Notes under the pieces: model-generated | Database searches by the model: none | What the model was told of the DNA's origin: nothing | The model's input: only the letters and a program-made list of their open reading frames with translations | Assembly: GCF_026341275.1 (NCBI RefSeq) | Contig: NZ_JAIFZO010000002.1 | Span: forward strand, 1,924,821-1,988,820 | Reading direction: 5' to 3' | Origin: Streptomyces ortus | Lineage (GTDB): Bacteria > Actinomycetota > Actinomycetes > Streptomycetales > Streptomycetaceae | Length of the DNA: 64,000 bases | Translations under genes and position numbers: made by a program | Part shown: one piece after another, positions 7,682-15,191 of the stretch | Numbering within the stretch: position 1 is the first letter of the stretch | Layout: the number at the start of each line of letters is the position of its first letter

Positions 7682-9601
7682 TCAGAGCGCGGCCGGGCCC
7701 TTTTCGCGCAGCGCCTGGTCGTACTGCTGGAGCACCCACAGCTCGTTCTGCACGGCGGCCAGCTGCACCGGGTCGCCCTGCGCGCTGGCGCGCGCGAGTG
7801 CGCCCTGGACGTCGCGGACCCGGCGCTCGACGGCGCGCCTGCGGACGGTCACCAACTGCTCGCCGGCGTAGGCCTCGTCGACGGTCTTGCGCATGATGGC
7901 CTCGACGGCGAGCTCCGTGACCATGGCGCGAACCACGTCGTCCCGGGCGGCCTCGCGGACCTGCACGAGGTACTCCTGCGGGTCCTGGACGCCGTACTCC
8001 GCGCCGCCCGCCTCCATGATCGTCTCGCGGACGGCCGCGTACGGCGGGGCGGTGAACTCGTCCACCCCGTACGCGTCGAAGGCCGGGGAGACCAGGTCGG
8101 GGCGCTGCAGGGCGAGCTTGAGGAGTTCGCGTTCGGTGGCGTAGACCGGGTTGCGCAGGGTCAGGGCCGGGCCCGAGGGGGGCCTGGGTCCGCTGTTCTC
8201 GTACTGCTGCGGTCCGCGGCCGTTGCCCGTGCCCCCGCTCGTCGGCGCGGGGCCCTTGCCGCCGCGGTCGCGGGCCCAGCGGGCCATCTGGGCGACCCGC
8301 TTGACGACGAACTGGGTGTCGAGGATGCCGAGCATGCCGGCGAGCTGGACGGCGACCTCGTGCTGGGCGCCGCTGTTCTTGATGCGGGCCACGACGGGCG
8401 CGGACTCGTCGAGCGCGGCAGCACGGCCGGCCGGGGTCTCCAGGTCGTAGCGGGCGATGATCTGGCGCAGCGCGAACTCGAAGAGCGGGGTGCGCGGTTC
8501 GACGAGGTCGGCGACGGCCGCGTCACCCTTGGCGAGGCGCAGGTCGCAGGGGTCCATGCCGTCCGGGGCGATCGCGATGTAGGTCTCGGCGGCGAACTTC
8601 TGGTCGTCCTCGAAGGCGCGCAGGGCGGCCTTCTGGCCGGCCGCGTCCCCGTCGAAGGTGAAGATCACCCGTGCCGAGCCGTTGTCCATCAGGAGCCGGC
8701 GCAGGATCTTGATGTGGTCGTTGCCGAAGGCCGTGCCGCAGGTCGCGATGGCGGTGGTGATGCCGGCCAGGTGGCAGGCCATGACGTCGGTGTAGCCCTC
8801 GACGACGACGGCCCGGCTGCTCTTGGCGATGTCCTTCTTGGCGAGGTCGATGCCGTACAGGACCTGGGACTTGCGGTAGATCGGCGTGTCGGGCGTGTTC
8901 AGGTACTTCGGGCCGTTGTCCGATTCGTAGAGCTTGCGGGCGCCGAAGCCGACGACCTCGCCGCCGATGTCGCGGATCGGCCACATCAGCCGGCCGCGGA
9001 AGCGGTCGATGGGGCCGCGGCGGCCCTCCTGGGCGAGACCGGAGAGCAGCAGTTCCTTGTCGGTGAAGCCCTTGCCGCGCAGGAAGCGGGTGAGGTGGTC
9101 CCAGCCCTGGGGGCTGTAGCCGACGCCGAAGTGCGCGGCGGCCGACTGGTCGAAGCCGCGCTCGGCGAGGAACGTGCGGCCGGTGTCGGCCTCCGGGCTG
9201 GTGTCGAGCTGTTCGATGTAGAACTTGGCAGCGGCCTGGTGGGCCTCGACCAGGCGGATGCGCTCGCCGCGCTGGTGGGAGGGGTTGTACCCGCCCTCTT
9301 CGTAACGAAGGGTGATGCCCGCCTGGCCCGCGAGGCGCTCGACCGCCTCCGAGAAGGTGAGGTGGTCGACCTTCATCACGAAGGTGATGGTGTCGCCGCC
9401 CTCCTGGCAGCCGAAGCAGTGGAAGAGCCCCTTGCTCGGGCTGACCTGGAAGGAGGGCGACTTCTCGTCGTGGAACGGGCACAGTCCCTTGAGGTTTCCG
9501 CCGCCCGCGTTGCGCAGTTGGAGGTATTCGGACACCACGGCGTCGATCGGGACCCCGTCCCGAACCGCCTTCACGTCCTCGTCGTTGATCCTGCCTGCCA
9601 C
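7682..9601 (-). CDS. dnaG: DNA primase
   Basis: This 639-residue primase synthesises RNA primers for chromosome replication. The N-terminal CHC2 zinc ribbon is at residues 41-65 (CPFH ... FHCFGC). The catalytic core has the RNAP-basic motif region around FGARKLYESDNGPKYLNTPDT. The Toprim domain includes VVVEGYTDVMACHLAGI and FTFDGDAAGQKAALRA, with its metal-binding acidic residues. A C-terminal DnaB-interacting helical domain starts near residue 470, after a glycine-rich linker. The length is normal for actinobacteria. The gene sits upstream of and codirectional with the sigma factor gene, recalling the dnaG-rpoD part of the macromolecular synthesis operon. It is 55 bases downstream of the FAD reductase gene. 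Confidence 0.97.
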   Translation of the reverse strand: MAGRINDEDVKAVRDGVPIDAVVSEYLQLRNAGGGNLKGLCPFHDEKSPSFQVSPSKGLFHCFGCQEGGDTITFVMKVDHLTFSEAVERLAGQAGITLRYEEGGYNPSHQRGERIRLVEAHQAAAKFYIEQLDTSPEADTGRTFLAERGFDQSAAAHFGVGYSPQGWDHLTRFLRGKGFTDKELLLSGLAQEGRRGPIDRFRGRLMWPIRDIGGEVVGFGARKLYESDNGPKYLNTPDTPIYRKSQVLYGIDLAKKDIAKSSRAVVVEGYTDVMACHLAGITTAIATCGTAFGNDHIKILRRLLMDNGSARVIFTFDGDAAGQKAALRAFEDDQKFAAETYIAIAPDGMDPCDLRLAKGDAAVADLVEPRTPLFEFALRQIIARYDLETPAGRAAALDESAPVVARIKNSGAQHEVAVQLAGMLGILDTQFVVKRVAQMARWARDRGGKGPAPTSGGTGNGRGPQQYENSGPRPPSGPALTLRNPVYATERELLKLALQRPDLVSPAFDAYGVDEFTAPPYAAVRETIMEAGGAEYGVQDPQEYLVQVREAARDDVVRAMVTELAVEAIMRKTVDEAYAGEQLVTVRRRAVERRVRDVQGALARASAQGDPVQLAAVQNELWVLQQYDQALREKGPAAL

Positions 9602-9656
9602 GCGCCGAGTCTACGGGGACGGTGTGACAGTGGAGTCCCCCCGAGTCCCTCGCCGG

Positions 9657-10922
9657 TCACGGGACCAGGCTGTCCAGCGGAACGTGGGGGTCGGCGAGCG
9701 CCTCGGAGTCCACCCGGATCCCCGTGCGGATCAGCTGCTGGATGGGTTCTGTGACGTCCCACACATTGACGTTCATCCCGGCCAGCACGCGCCCCTCCTT
9801 CACCCAGAAGGCGATGAACTCGCGCTTGCTCACGTCTCCCCGGATCACCACCTGGTCGTACGTGCCCGGCGGCGCCCAGCCCGAGTACTCAAGCCCTACG
9901 TCGTACTGGTCGGAGAAGAAGTAGGGCACCCTGTCGTACGTCGTCGTGCGGCCGAGCATCGCCCGGGCCGCCGCCGGGCCGCCGTTCAGCGCGTTCGCCC
10001 AGTGCTCGACGCGCAGCCGGGTGCCGAACAGCGGGTGGGGGAAGGCGGCCACGTCACCGGCCGCGTGGATGTCCGGGTCGGAGGTGCGCAGCTGCTCGTC
10101 GACCGCGATGCCGCCGCCGTGCGCCCGGTCGGCCAGCTCCAGACCCGCCGCCTCGGCGAGGCCGGTGCGCGGGGCCGCGCCGATCGCGGCCAGGACGTCG
10201 TGCGCGGGGTGTTCCTCGCCGTCGTCGGTGCGGGCGGCCAGGACCATGCCGTCGTGGCCGACGATCTCGGTGAGGCGGGCGCCGAAGTGGAAGCGGACGC
10301 CGTGCCCGCGGTGCAGTTCGGCGAAGATCTCGCCCAGCTCGGGGCCGAGCACGCCGTGCAGGGCGGTCTCCTCGGGCTCGACGACGGTGACCTCGGCCCC
10401 GTACTCACGGGCCGCCGCGGCGATCTCCAGGCCGATCCAGCCGGCGCCCGCGATGACCAGGTGGCCGTTGTCGCGGCCGAGGGCGGCCAGGACCTGCCTG
10501 AGGCGCTCGGAGTGGGCGAGGCGCCGCAGGTGGTGGACGCCGACGAGGTCCGTGCCGGGGATGTCGAGACGGCGCGGCTCGGCGCCGGTCACGAGCAGCA
10601 GTTTGTCGTAGTGGACGAGCGTGCCGTCGTCGCCGAAGCGGACGGTCTTCGCGGTCCGGTCGATCGCGTCGACGGTCTGGCCGAGGTGCAGTTCGACGTC
10701 GTTCTGCGCGTACCAGGCGGGTTCGTGGACGAAGACGCTGTCGCGCTCCTCCTTGCCGAGCAGGTATCCCTTGGACAGCGGCGGCCGTTCGTACGGGTGG
10801 TCCCGTTCGTCACAGATCAGTATCACCCGGCCGTTGAAGCCCTCCGCCCGGAGGGTTTCGGCCGCCTTGGCGCCGGCCAGGCCTCCTCCGACGATGACGA
10901 ATGTCTGATCTGCGTCGACCAC
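9657..10922 (-). CDS. FAD-dependent NAD(P)H:ferredoxin-type reductase
   Basis: This is a 421-residue pyridine nucleotide-disulfide oxidoreductase fold protein. The FAD-binding motif is VIVGGGLAGAKAAETLRAEGF at residues 10-30. A second dinucleotide motif VIAGAGWIGLEIAAAAREYG is near 155, and the FAD-contacting IHAAGDVAAF segment is near 290. The C-terminus (FWVKEGRVLAGMNVNVWD) matches the reductase C-terminal domain of rubredoxin/ferredoxin reductases that feed Rieske oxygenases and P450s. No redox-active disulfide is present. It lies between dgt and dnaG on the same strand, which says little about its partner; no ferredoxin is encoded nearby. The ATG is followed by a clean fold, with the sequence GAGGAGGCATCAAGTGG just upstream serving as a ribosome binding region. 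Confidence 0.88.
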   Translation of the reverse strand: MVDADQTFVIVGGGLAGAKAAETLRAEGFNGRVILICDERDHPYERPPLSKGYLLGKEERDSVFVHEPAWYAQNDVELHLGQTVDAIDRTAKTVRFGDDGTLVHYDKLLLVTGAEPRRLDIPGTDLVGVHHLRRLAHSERLRQVLAALGRDNGHLVIAGAGWIGLEIAAAAREYGAEVTVVEPEETALHGVLGPELGEIFAELHRGHGVRFHFGARLTEIVGHDGMVLAARTDDGEEHPAHDVLAAIGAAPRTGLAEAAGLELADRAHGGGIAVDEQLRTSDPDIHAAGDVAAFPHPLFGTRLRVEHWANALNGGPAAARAMLGRTTTYDRVPYFFSDQYDVGLEYSGWAPPGTYDQVVIRGDVSKREFIAFWVKEGRVLAGMNVNVWDVTEPIQQLIRTGIRVDSEALADPHVPLDSLVP

Positions 10923-11037
10923 TTGATGCCTCCTCGTTACGGTGTCGCCACCTGCGAGCGTCCCGCACGCAGCGTGATGGGGGAAGAGGGAGCGGCCCCT
11001 TCAGGCCACGCAGGGTCACGCACGCCCCCTCCGGTGG

Positions 11038-12396
11038 TCACACCTGCACCCTGAGCCTCGCATGCAGCGACCGTGCGGCGGCGTCCGTGAGCGAGGCGAT
11101 CTGGTCGACGATCACCCGCTTGCGGGCCCGGTCGTCGGACGCCTCGTCGAACAGGGCTCGAAACTGCGGGTCGAGGCCTTCCGGCGCCCGCGCGGTGAGC
11201 GCCTCGGCCAGCTCGGCGACGACGATGCGCTGGTCGGCGCGGAGCAGCTCCTGCTCGGCGCGCTGCATCACGTACCGGTCGGCGACGGCCTTGAGGACCG
11301 CGCACTCCAGGCGCGCGGCGCGCGGGACGACCAGCTCGGCGGCGTACCGCGTGAGCCGGCCCGTGCCGTGTCTCGCGCGCGTGGCGCTCTCGGCGGCGAG
11401 ACAGAACCGGCCGATGAGCTGGCTGGTGGCGTCCTTCAGCCGGGCCTGGGCGACGGCCGAGCCGTCGTAGCCCTTGGGCCACCACCGCTGGCCGAGGATC
11501 CGGTCGAGGGCCTCGGCCAGCTCGGCGGGGTCGGTGTCCGCCTCCACGTACCGCCCGACGGCGACCCGGAAGATCTCCTGCCGCTCGGGCTCCGCGTACA
11601 GGCACTCCGGGTCGATGTGCCCCGCGTGCAGGCCGTCCTCCACGTCGTGCACCGAATACGCCACGTCGTCGGCCCAGTCCATGACCTGGGCCTCGAAGGT
11701 GCTGCGGGTGCCGGGGGCGCCCTCGCGGATCCAGTCGAAGACGGGGCGGTCGTCCTCGTAGACCCCGAACTTCGGGGAGCCCGGGTCGGTGGGGTGGGCG
11801 CCGCGCGGCCAGGGGTACTTGGTGGCGGCGTCGAGGGTGGCGCGGGTGAGGTTGAGTCCGACGCTGACCAGTTCGTCGCCGTCCGCGAGGGCCGCCGACG
11901 GGACGGCCGCGCGGCGCACGAAGCGCTTGGGCTCGATCCGGGTGAGGAGTCTGAGCGACTGGGCGTTGCCCTCGAAGCCGCCGCAGTCCTCGGCGAATTC
12001 GTTCAGCGCCTGTTCGCCGTTGTGCCCGAACGGGGGGTGCCCCAGGTCGTGGGAGAGGCAGGCCGCCTCCACGAGGTCGGGGTCGCAGCCGAGGGCGGCG
12101 CCCAGCTCACGGCCGACCTGGGCGCACTCCAGGGAATGGGTCAGACGGGTACGGGGGCTCGCGTCCCAGACCTGACTCCGGGTGCCGGGGGTGACCACCT
12201 GGGTCTTGCCCGCGAGGCGGCGGAGGGCGGAGCTGTGCAGGACACGGGCCCGGTCGCGCTGGAAGGCGGTGCGGCCGGGGCGTTTGTCCGGCTCGGTGAC
12301 CCAGCGGGCCACTGCCGTGGGGTCGTAGGCCGCGGGGGTGGTGCGGTGCTCGTGTGCCTTTGGGGGGCGGGTGGGGTTGGTGCTCGTGCCTTCCAT
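11038..12396 (-). CDS. dgt: Deoxyguanosinetriphosphate triphosphohydrolase
   Basis: The 452-residue HD-domain enzyme hydrolyses dGTP (and probably other dNTPs) to the nucleoside and triphosphate. The metal-binding HD signature is visible as [13 protein letters not shown] near residue 75 and [16 protein letters not shown] near 110. It is followed by the bacterial dGTPase motif around [16 protein letters not shown]. The start is placed at the ATG of [13 protein letters not shown], which fits family N-termini; an upstream in-frame ATG adds 27 unlike residues from the repeat-rich leader. In many bacteria dgt sits near dnaG, as here, which suits a role in dNTP pool control. The leader upstream contains the 12.5-12.7 kb repeat array. 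Confidence 0.93.
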   Translation of the reverse strand: MEGTSTNPTRPPKAHEHRTTPAAYDPTAVARWVTEPDKRPGRTAFQRDRARVLHSSALRRLAGKTQVVTPGTRSQVWDASPRTRLTHSLECAQVGRELGAALGCDPDLVEAACLSHDLGHPPFGHNGEQALNEFAEDCGGFEGNAQSLRLLTRIEPKRFVRRAAVPSAALADGDELVSVGLNLTRATLDAATKYPWPRGAHPTDPGSPKFGVYEDDRPVFDWIREGAPGTRSTFEAQVMDWADDVAYSVHDVEDGLHAGHIDPECLYAEPERQEIFRVAVGRYVEADTDPAELAEALDRILGQRWWPKGYDGSAVAQARLKDATSQLIGRFCLAAESATRARHGTGRLTRYAAELVVPRAARLECAVLKAVADRYVMQRAEQELLRADQRIVVAELAEALTARAPEGLDPQFRALFDEASDDRARKRVIVDQIASLTDAAARSLHARLRVQV

Positions 12397-12501
12397 GCCT
12401 TGACAGTAAGCGGAGGAGCTGACAATCGGGGTGCGGGGTGGTTGGTCGTGCCCTGCTGCGAAGCGGCAACCGGACACGGCTTGCGCCGCCGGGGGTTGAA
12501 G

Positions 12502-12696
12502 GATTGCGCCGTTCCCCGCGCCCCTGGAGGCGAAGGGCTGCGCCGCGCGCCGCCGAAGGGCGAAAAGATTGCGCCGTTCCCCGCGCCCCTAAAAGCAAAA
12601 GACTGCGCCGTTCCCCGCGCCCCTGGGGGCGAAGGGCTGCGTCGTTTGCTGCGGTCCTGGAGGCGAAAGGCTGCGTCGTTTGCTGCGGTCCTGGAG
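12502..12696. repeat. Tandem array of dispersed GTTCCCCGCGCCCCT units plus a 34-bp duplication
   Basis: Three direct copies of the ATTGCGCCGTTCCCCGCGCC unit (starting near 12503, 12568 and 12603) sit between dgt and the chelatase gene. They are followed by two near-identical tandem 34-bp units (about 12629-12662 and 12663-12696) containing GGCTGCGTCGTTTGCTGCGG. This 300-base stretch holds no convincing gene. Confidence 0.7.
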
Positions 12697-12699
12697 GTG

Positions 12700-13476
12700 C
12701 TACGCGGTTGCGGGCAGGGTGTGTTGGGTGGTCTGGTCGTAGCGGTGCAGGGTCAGGTGGGCCATCGCGGGGTGGGCGCCCAAGGGGGACGCGGCGATGC
12801 CTGGGGCCGCCGCCGCGCACTCCGTGGCGAAGCGGCCGGGGGCCGTGAAGTAGGAGGCCATCGCGATACGGGGGCGGCCTCGGGCGGTGAGCGCGCGTAC
12901 GGCGTCCGCGACCGTGGGCCCGGCGGCGGAGGCGTACGCGGGGACGACGGGCACCCCGAGGCGGTTCGCGAGCAGCCGGGCGGTGTGGCGGGTGTCGACG
13001 GCCGCGTCGGGGTCGCGCGAGCCGGCCGCGGCGAGCACGACCGCACTCGTCCGGCGCCCGGCGGCGTCCGGCCTGCGCCAGCCGGCCTCGACAAGACGCT
13101 CGTACAGCGTCTCCACGAGCAGCGGGTGCGGGCCCAGCGGTCCGGCGATCCGGGTGCGCGCCGACGACGCGGCGGCGGCCTCGGGGATGTCCCGCTTGAC
13201 GTGGTGGCCGCGGCTCAGCAGCAGCGGTACGAGGACCGCCTCACCGGTGCCGAGGGCGGCGAGGGTGTCGGGCAGCAGGGGTTCGTTCAGCTCGATGTGC
13301 CCGAGGTGCACGGGCAGACCGGGGCGCAGCTCGCGGATCCGCTCCATGAAGGTCCGTACGGTGCTCAGTGCGCGCGGGTCGCGGCTGCCGTGGCCCACCA
13401 GGACGAGCGCGGGCGGGGCGGCACGCCGGGTGCCGGGCCGACCGCTTCTGTTCCGGTTCCTTAGGTGCGCCGTCAT
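12700..13476 (-). CDS. CbiX/SirB-type sirohydrochlorin chelatase
   Basis: The 258-residue protein has two repeated CbiX-type halves. The first begins with LVLVGHGSRDPRALSTVRTF near residue 25 and contains the second conserved histidine segment PLLLSRGHHVKRDIPEA near 85. The second half is SAVVLAAAGSRDPDAAVD near 145. Such proteins insert Fe or Co into sirohydrochlorin, the last step to siroheme or an early step to cobalamin. The nitrite reductase encoded 14 kb away needs siroheme, and nasA is 1.7 kb away, so a siroheme role is a reasonable inference; no cobalamin gene is near. The metal specificity cannot be told from the sequence. Confidence 0.82.
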   Translation of the reverse strand: MTAHLRNRNRSGRPGTRRAAPPALVLVGHGSRDPRALSTVRTFMERIRELRPGLPVHLGHIELNEPLLPDTLAALGTGEAVLVPLLLSRGHHVKRDIPEAAAASSARTRIAGPLGPHPLLVETLYERLVEAGWRRPDAAGRRTSAVVLAAAGSRDPDAAVDTRHTARLLANRLGVPVVPAYASAAGPTVADAVRALTARGRPRIAMASYFTAPGRFATECAAAAPGIAASPLGAHPAMAHLTLHRYDQTTQHTLPATA

Positions 13477-13687
13477 GCACCAAGGGTGCGGGAACGAGGT
13501 TGCCGCTCCGTTGCGCCGTGGTCACGGTGGTTTTCGGGAGCTTCACGGTGGGGTGCGCGGCCGTGTGAGCTGCCGTGCGCGCGATTCCGCGGCGGCACGG
13601 TCACACGGAGGCACGGTGACACGGAGTGAACCGGACGGCCGCCTGCCGCGTCTCCCGGAGCGAGGCCACCCGGGGAGGGACCGTCCC

Positions 13688-14419
13688 ATGCGTCGTCCGA
13701 GACGTCCGCGACTGCCGCACCTGCCGGCGTTTCCGAGAGTGCGACCGCGGCTGCCGCGTACCCGTACCGGGCAGCGCCGCGCCGTGCAGGCCGTGATGGC
13801 GGGGTGCGTGCTGGCGCTGCTCCCGTCGGCGTGGATGTTCACGGTCACGGACGACCGGCTGCGGACGACCGCGGACGTGCCGCGTACCGAGGTCGCCGTC
13901 GTCTTCGGGGCCGGGCTGTGGCAGGGCGAGCCGTCCCCGTACCTCGCGCACCGGCTGGACGCGGCGGCGCAGTTGTACCGCTCCGGCCGTATCCAGGTGG
14001 TCCTGGTCACCGGCGACAACAGCCGTGAGGACTACGACGAGCCGGACGCCATGCGCGCCTATCTGACGAAGCGGGGCGTGCCCGACGGGCGGATCGTCAG
14101 CGACTACGCCGGCTTCGACACGTGGGACTCCTGTGTACGGGCCAAGAAGATCTTCGGCGTGGACGAGGCCGTACTGATCAGCCAGGGCTTCCACATCCGG
14201 CGCGCGGTCGCGCTGTGCCAGGAGGCGGGCGTCACGTCGTACGGGGTCGGGGTGGACGACGTGCACGACACGACCTGGTACTACGGCGGGGCCCGCGAGG
14301 TGATGGCGGCGGGCAAGGCACTCCTGGACGCGGTCTTCGAGCCCGATCCCACGTTCCTGGGGCCTCAAGAGCCGGGCGTGGAACGGGCGTTGGCGTCCGC
14401 CAAACAGTCTGCCGGGTAA
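13688..14419 (+). CDS. SanA/YdcF-like DUF218 membrane protein
   Basis: The 243-residue protein has a very arginine-rich N-terminal tail (residues 1-30) and one membrane helix (about 33-53). An extracytoplasmic DUF218 domain follows with the motifs VAVVFGAGL near 68, VLVTGDNSREDYDEPDAM near 103 and FDTWDSCVRA near 140. E. coli SanA, of this family, affects the envelope barrier to vancomycin, but the chemistry of the family is unresolved. The ATG was chosen because GGGGAGGGACC lies 5-15 bases upstream and because the positive-inside N-terminus fits the membrane topology. It is divergent from the chelatase gene, and the 211-base gap holds the presumptive promoters. Confidence 0.82.
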   Translation: MRRPRRPRLPHLPAFPRVRPRLPRTRTGQRRAVQAVMAGCVLALLPSAWMFTVTDDRLRTTADVPRTEVAVVFGAGLWQGEPSPYLAHRLDAAAQLYRSGRIQVVLVTGDNSREDYDEPDAMRAYLTKRGVPDGRIVSDYAGFDTWDSCVRAKKIFGVDEAVLISQGFHIRRAVALCQEAGVTSYGVGVDDVHDTTWYYGGAREVMAAGKALLDAVFEPDPTFLGPQEPGVERALASAKQSAG

Positions 14420-14504
14420 TGCCGACGAGAGGGATGTCACGCGGTCGTCGGGGTTTGGCGGCGGTCGCTCACCCTGCCGCGTGAAAGCGGTTCCGAAGCG
14501 TTCT

Positions 14505-14560
14505 GTAGTCAAGTGACTACGGATAGTGTCTGTTTCACCAGCCCGGACCTCAACCGGGCT
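14505..14560 (+). promoter_or_regulatory. Two dyads in the leader of the small secreted protein gene
   Basis: A perfect dyad GTAGTCA-AG-TGACTAC occupies 14505-14520. A second hairpin, AGCCCGG-N7-CCGGGCT at 14540-14560, sits directly before the ribosome binding site GAGGGGAAGG. The first resembles a regulator operator and the second a leader hairpin. No regulator is identified. Confidence 0.4.
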
Positions 14561-14578
14561 TGAGGGGAAGGACACATC

Positions 14579-14875
14579 ATGACCGGACTTCGTACCGCCT
14601 TCGTCGCCGCCATGGCGGTCGCGCTGCTGTCGGTGCCGGGTGCCGTGGCGACCGCCTCGGCGGACGCCGACGGGTCACTGCGGGAGCCCGGGTGCGCCAA
14701 GCTCGGCGCGTCCGGCTGGGGATGGGCCGACATCCGCAACGCGTGCGGCCACACGATCTCCGCCACGGTCGAAGTCGACGGGTGGGACCCCGACTGCATC
14801 CAGATCGCGCCGGGCGGGGTCGGGCGCATCGGCCTGGAGGCGGGCGACGAGCCGTACTACGCGTACGAGTGCTGA
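14579..14875 (+). CDS. Small four-cysteine secreted protein, tendamistat-like spacing
   Basis: The 98-residue precursor has a clear signal peptide (residues 1 to about 29, AMAVALLSVPGAVATASA). The mature part of about 69 residues carries exactly four cysteines. They begin after a REPGC motif and are spaced 17, 17 and 25 apart, ending at the C-terminal cysteine. Spacing, size, the opening EPxC, the APG motif and the terminal cysteine all resemble the Streptomyces proteinaceous alpha-amylase inhibitors (tendamistat family, spacing 16, 18 and 28 from memory). The inhibitory Trp-Arg-Tyr triad is not clearly conserved (GWGWAD instead). It is therefore a candidate inhibitor-fold protein, not an assigned inhibitor. 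A strong ribosome binding site precedes the ATG. Confidence 0.7.
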   Translation: MTGLRTAFVAAMAVALLSVPGAVATASADADGSLREPGCAKLGASGWGWADIRNACGHTISATVEVDGWDPDCIQIAPGGVGRIGLEAGDEPYYAYEC

Positions 14876-14892
14876 GCGGGGGCGCGTAAACC

Positions 14893-14988
14893 GGCCGCGT
14901 GAGCAGGCCGCGTGAGCAGGCCGCGTGTGTGTGGCCGCGTGTGTGTGGCCGCGTGTGTGTGGCCGCGTGTGTGTGGCCGCGCATACGT
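14893..14988. repeat. Short tandem repeats, 13-bp x2 and 14-bp x5
   Basis: Two copies of GGCCGCGTGAGCA (14893-14918) are followed by four perfect copies of GGCCGCGTGTGTGT (14919-14974) and a degenerate fifth. The array lies in a 316-base gene-free gap between the secreted protein and nasA. Slippage length variation is likely. No ORF in it is convincing. Confidence 0.85.
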
Positions 14989-15141
14989 GGCCGGGTGGGC
15001 GCGGCCTTCGGGTGGGCGGTGGGGCGGGAGCACTGGCGGGTACTCCCACCCCACCGCCCGCTCTCGCCGCCCACCACCCCTCCCGGTGCGGGCGCCCTCA
15101 CGGCCGGCCGGCCGGGGCGGGGAGGTCCCCGTGCCTGCCGC

Positions 15142-15179
15142 GTAACGGGGTGCGTCGTGCCGCGTAACACTCCCGACGC
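15142..15179 (+). promoter_or_regulatory. Putative GlnR box array upstream of nasA
   Basis: GTAAC-n6-CGTCG-n6-GTAAC-n6-GACGC is a run of pentamers with the 11-base period of GlnR boxes (GTnAC-n6-GaAAC) and lies just upstream of the nasA start. S. coelicolor nasA is known to be activated by GlnR under nitrogen limitation. A similarly spaced array precedes the nirB operon here. Confidence 0.5.
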
Positions 15180-15191
15180 ACGCTGGGCGGT

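Noticed and set aside
12502..12696. Regular repeats considered as a CRISPR array
   Set aside because: Units are GC-rich copies of a dispersed palindrome with irregular spacing and no unique spacers, and no cas genes are present.
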